From the NCBI GenBank assembly GCA_964549785.1, contig CAZJXA010000043.1:1-19070 (forward strand): 19,070 nt of DNA, in the 5' to 3' direction. Below the pieces are notes generated by a model. It ran no database searches, was not told the origin of the DNA, and saw nothing but the letters and a program-made list of their open reading frames with translations. Each line of letters starts with the position of its first letter. Position 1 is the stretch's first letter. Below are positions 17,701 to 19,070 of this stretch, one piece after another. The translations under genes were made by a program, and so were the position numbers. The DNA comes from JBEIUO01 sp964549785 (GTDB taxonomy: Bacteria; Planctomycetota; Phycisphaerae; Phycisphaerales; UBA1924).

Positions 17701-19070
17701 AGGTTCGTCGCGGTCTCAACTTGACCAAGCGGATTGAGGTAATTCACCACGAAATCGCCGCCCACCACCAGAATTTCTCGGCGCGGGCCGGCCGCATCCA
17801 CGTCCCACGCCTGTTGCGCGTAGATTTCGGGCTTGCCCGAGACCGCCGTGTTCGCGCTGAAGCCCAGTTGCACCGGGCCGCCAGGCGTGTCAATCAATTG
17901 CTGATTGCCCGTCGCCCAGAAGTCATCAACGTCATAATTCGCAACGCCCCGCGTCCCCGTCGGCCGCGCCACACTCGGGTCCGCCAGATCAAAACGCCCG
18001 CCGATGAACAGCGCGCTGCCCGCGCCGTCGCTGTCGCCGGCGTAGTCGCTCAGCATGTCGACCGGCGCTGTGAACTTGAAGATGTCCGTGTCGGCGGCGG
18101 TGTGAATTCGCCCCTCGCCGGTGGCGCGCGTCCGCACGCCGCGATCCCTGACCAGATTTCCGTCCCCATCAAACGTCTCGAAAGGGTCGTTGAACACGAT
18201 CGCGGTGGCCTGCAGGAGCGTCCGCCGCTCGGCGTCGGTCAGCGGATCGGTGTCCGGGTCCCGCACCAGTGTGTTGATATGGTCGTCGATCGGCTGTGTA
18301 TCGTCGAACGTGTTGTTCGCATCGATGAACAACTGGTACTGCACCAGGCTGCTCACCTCGAACCCGTCGATAATAACGTAGTAGTCGTTGCCGCCCTGCA
18401 ACCGGACCTGCAACTGCGCGGACGCCCCGGCGAAGTCATCGTTGAACGCGATCCGCACGCCGCTCGCATCATACAACGAGAGCGCCGGATCATTCACCGG
18501 AGCCAAGCCCGTCGGGATACCGGTGATAAATGACAACCCATTCCCGAGCGCCGTGAAGCGGAATAAGGCGCTCTGGAACGTGGGAGCCGGCACTTCCGGG
18601 AAGGGCGCCGGAGGCGGCGCGCTCGGATCACCGAAGCCGACAAACGCACCGCCACCGATTCCACCGCGACGGGTCACCGTTGAAAGCGGGATCTCAGTAG
18701 CCGCGGCATCGAGCACAAGATAGAACGTTCCGGTGCCGAAGTTCGCCCGGCCCACGTTCACTTCGTCGGAACGAACGCGGATGAAGAAGGTGTCGCCGGG
18801 TGCAGCCAGGACCGTCGCGAAGGCGTCGTTGAGCCGGCCCGCATCGCTGTCGAACGCCACCCGCGTCACCGCGCCGGTGCTGCCGCTGGCCTGGTAGACG
18901 TCAAGGCGGGAATCCAGACGGATCGAGAGGTTGGGTTGGGTGACTTGAGCGTTGATCGAAACCAGACTCGCGAACTGCGTTTCCGCGGGAACGTCGTAGC
19001 GGTACACAATGTCCTGCTGCAACCGTGTGAGCGTGTCGATGATGGGCGTGATCGGCACCGGGGGAGGGCC
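11736..19070 (-). CDS. Giant exported-type multidomain protein: PPC-like array, seven GGxF blades, NPN modules (N-terminus outside window)
   Basis: The frame stays open to the window edge (Gly-Pro-Pro-Pro precedes the GTG at 19058), so the 2444 residues here are only part of the protein and any signal peptide is beyond the window. From N to C there are two PPC-like jelly-rolls, then the start of a third (DTDIFKF) interrupted by seven GGxF blades, the rest of that domain, and six more PPC-like units marked by D-x-D-[IL]-[FY]-x-F (DSDLYNF, DTDIFSF, DTDIFRF, DTDLFVF, DTDLFTF, DRDLYTF). Four tandem NPN-type modules resembling DUF5719 finish it. Linkers often contain DDH or DDY. No catalytic motif, PEP-CTERM tail, dockerin or autotransporter ending is visible; it stops at ENELSKIS. 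I find no cysteine and about 13 lysines. PPC domains are usual in secreted proteins, so a surface or matrix role is inferred. Its terminator follows closely. Confidence 0.85.
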   Translation of the reverse strand, partial: GPPPVPITPIIDTLTRLQQDIVYRYDVPAETQFASLVSINAQVTQPNLSIRLDSRLDVYQASGSTGAVTRVAFDSDAGRLNDAFATVLAAPGDTFFIRVRSDEVNVGRANFGTGTFYLVLDAAATEIPLSTVTRRGGIGGGAFVGFGDPSAPPPAPFPEVPAPTFQSALFRFTALGNGLSFITGIPTGLAPVNDPALSLYDASGVRIAFNDDFAGASAQLQVRLQGGNDYYVIIDGFEVSSLVQYQLFIDANNTFDDTQPIDDHINTLVRDPDTDPLTDAERRTLLQATAIVFNDPFETFDGDGNLVRDRGVRTRATGEGRIHTAADTDIFKFTAPVDMLSDYAGDSDGAGSALFIGGRFDLADPSVARPTGTRGVANYDVDDFWATGNQQLIDTPGGPVQLGFSANTAVSGKPEIYAQQAWDVDAAGPRREILVVGGDFVVNYLNPLGQVETATNLAIWTFTGGRYQWRNTLGDADGPVRALTTFDPGDPDGAFALVDPNAAAPFNNVPWLFAGGDFATLDGEATPGVGFIQGSSLGIASPWTSPGTIGANGGTLSVRSFAVYDVANPGAGRAARPFQPGPPPQLALDEVISVGDLQPQLFIGGVFTAVQGRTGFDARNLVRFDGVGLEHPLLNARDFQGTSIDRPGLNGPLGDFALNGPVNALTAYRSLELNPAGEEVEVDRLYFAGGFTSVTFGNGASVAVNRILRLGMADPGEAFDPLEGDVQDPEDQGYDPSLLFELVDGGIDNGEILALTVWDPTDAEALGLVLDPVLVIGGDFTAPDGTPNLTTWDGAALAAGLLITNPLAPPGTDAPVRALTAFTDLQEPRIGLIEGDDQEVLYIGGDFTRIWGVAAQNVVMLRLADTGPDGAGPIGSRYQRLGSGPSGGVNYDPETLPDDPATFPSSVFSLVNFDDILDTDDRFDRHARPASRIDLAVGPVEASFGQMLVRVYDSNFQLVYDFDRPGSDDRDPTAPGPDPAGMWDPSLLSPLRREVLDEYLGIKVWGGEVYYIEISSAAGGGRYNFSLTADALATDINDDGTRDEVNGVASEEQDVGDFVGSAEIDTVLQTGDGSVFVAADTQPLHGNHTRDYKFSGENSTAVQTRGDVGNISTIDDSDLYNFRAEFTGTVEVRIVTTDYADSYAEQITAQNNIDFLFDNEADFRPDARPEMSSNLDSALRVFRSDFEQIGYADENLAVQGDIQTTTVGGVEARFWRRDARIVFNVVAGNVYYIQVESGQRYSNAAPADPDARTENIEREIDWKFATGGYNLLLHQMPLQLQDAVGGVEVFDDHSDADVDIAPGVSVATVIPLGTLADGTANGTGSLTGRILNLRTSPFVNGERRDTDIFSFTVGGRGTALIRLTPNDVPQTLLGELDIFAADGGLVGTGTPLGGGVIGFDIADVSPGQQFFLRVRGSEGSEGTYTIGVTGIPEADDFADFGKWDDAGDIPVFDFQGEGVIQGTLESAGDTDIFRFRASSFASVTVDVTSLSFTMDPVVTVYEVSEDLNGNAIWLRIGFNDDLDAATTNSRVVVPVTPIRFIDFDPEGLGLEDRLYPYYYVLVTGKDPQANFGAYGVTVTFPPTDDHADGDSDLDGIIDTGEFGVATRIVVDSATGGGEEAGNIEVVLDTDLFVFAAPAGGPASVLISRPEGSTFLSRVTLLSANGTVLATGSGSDAVFFFFAEASLEVVRGQDIFVVVQGIVDADNPGLVTNLGLYTVSVTAPPIDDYPNAGEFDLAAAIVLNATTGIGQIGGSAANDPSNARISPTGDTDLFTFVALAPGNVAVQVTPYASAVGQFGPRVRIFDANRNLISDTPSAINLQAILANVTATAIGQRFYVLVSVTNAIAGSTLSGEYQIRITGQTTGGPGGGDPSDIDFNNAARITLDPRTGDASIDETIEVQRDRDLYTFTAIAAGTVFIQLVTPDGSVLRASLRVLNQANEDIGSQTAFDSAGLPGAIASVTFQTAAGAQYFLVVDGIADSVGSYQLSINSQPLINSLYFAEGFTTRSIREFVSIVNPNAVDVSYTVFLKYENASFADTVVANGSIRANSRDGLTIVDAGNYITPGVRENAPYSIVIESTLPLGATLAHYDFGSAIGDAFTERVSPQWNFARVEKRPGDVNDFIVFHNPNNFEVSVTITAYQGGGTPVALTRVFAAGRRGGFAINDIAEFPTGVFSVILTSQAANVGNQASFIGVVASVSHYEAGAGVGYALFGNPDQGSTEGVVTNLTQGTGVNSQVTLFNPGDLPATVTIRGSYIRASLPDFSRTLQILGKGQITLTGTELGLVNDQPAGLTYTSDRNLTVAASQTNATDSDSTAAADRAGRRFFFGDAFIETSQAGTTYLETLYLHNPASQTAAISIKLLFLDGTSATFTQTVLGGGFAEIKLHERPEIVVQRSGLVFFSVDASAATPFVMSMTHVDGFLAGSWATQGTPFGLENELSKIS
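11739..13095 (-). other. Four tandem NPN-type beta modules at the C-terminus of the giant protein
   Basis: Four units of roughly 105-120 residues begin near DNA 13095, 12755, 12425 and 12110. Each has an aromatic opening strand (LYFAEGFT, PQWNFARV, a diverged VVTNLTQG, RFFFGDAF), a core with an Asn-Pro turn (VNPN, HNPN, FNPG, HNPA) and a later strand that returns to an ASVSHY, ASQTN or SMTHVDG type sequence. The YFAEG..NPN arrangement resembles DUF5719 modules of secreted bacterial proteins. Family membership is inferred from motif shape only. Confidence 0.55.
13090..15730 (-). other. Array of six PPC-like domains in the giant protein
   Basis: Six consecutive units begin with D-x-D-[IL]-[FY]-x-F (DNA near 15715, 15028, 14656, 14180, 13758 and 13353) and end with a YxVxVxG-like strand and a Y-x-[ILV]-x-[VI] strand such as GTYTIGVTG, LYTVSVTA, EYQIRITG and SYQLSIN. 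This is the layout of bacterial pre-peptidase C-terminal (PPC) jelly-rolls. The fourth unit is preceded by an acidic DGDSDLDGIIDTGE loop likely to bind calcium. Confidence 0.65.
16440..18040 (-). other. Seven-repeat GGxF propeller region inside the giant protein
   Basis: Seven strands of the form [LV]x[FIV][AIV]GG.F recur: LFIGGRFD, LVVGGDFV, LFAGGDFA, LFIGGVFT, LYFAGGFT, LVIGGDFT and LYIGGDFT, at DNA positions near 18000, 17755, 17530, 17255, 17005, 16740 and 16540. Each is followed by a variable segment and often by a strand such as NLVRFDG or NLTTWDG, and several are preceded by PVRALT or PVNALT. This is like the kelch/delta-60-like 'GGSFT..G...N.ARWDG' repeats of secreted bacterial proteins. 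Seven copies suit a closed seven-bladed propeller. Confidence 0.7.

Overview
The window looks like chromosomal DNA from a planctomycete, most likely of the Phycisphaerae type. Four things point there: high GC content, an ECF sigma factor translationally coupled to a WD40-bearing Ser/Thr kinase, a secreted protein ending in a planctomycete 'Gly-Cys' type dockerin, and a secreted protein with a VPAPG-type PEP-CTERM tail. The taxonomic call is inferred from gene content; no rRNA or other marker gene is present.

Layout. (1) 1-1710, plus strand: the 3' part of an NfeD-family membrane protein, then floA, the flotillin-like partner it is usually found with. (2) 1711-1817: a strong hairpin between convergent genes. 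(3) 1818-3902, minus strand: a secreted seven-repeat PD40 propeller protein with a PPC-like domain and a C-terminal dockerin. (4) 4108-7955, plus strand: ECF sigma factor and Ser/Thr kinase sharing an ATGA stop/start overlap. (5) 8020-9762, plus: glutamyl-tRNA synthetase with an unusual insertion after its KMSKR loop. (6) 9850-10662, plus: a SAM-dependent methyltransferase. (7) 10700-11422, minus: a PEP-CTERM protein, preceded by a 313-bp gene-free stretch rich in inverted repeats and TTCCGG boxes. (8) 11736 to the window end, minus: one giant secreted-type protein, at least 2444 residues in the window and open at its N-terminal side.

How it fits together. The left end is membrane organisation (NfeD/FloA). 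The sigma-kinase pair is a probable signalling unit in which the kinase controls the sigma factor. The three minus-strand genes all make exported proteins that use different C-terminal endings: dockerin, PEP-CTERM, and an array of NPN-type beta modules. gltX and the methyltransferase are ordinary cytoplasmic genes.

The most unusual object is the giant protein. By my reading it is cysteine-free, has only about 13 lysines, contains about nine PPC-like domains, and has a seven-repeat 'GGxF' propeller that seems to be inserted inside one of those PPC domains. It ends in four tandem modules resembling DUF5719. I saw no rRNA, tRNA, CRISPR array, transposase or phage gene.
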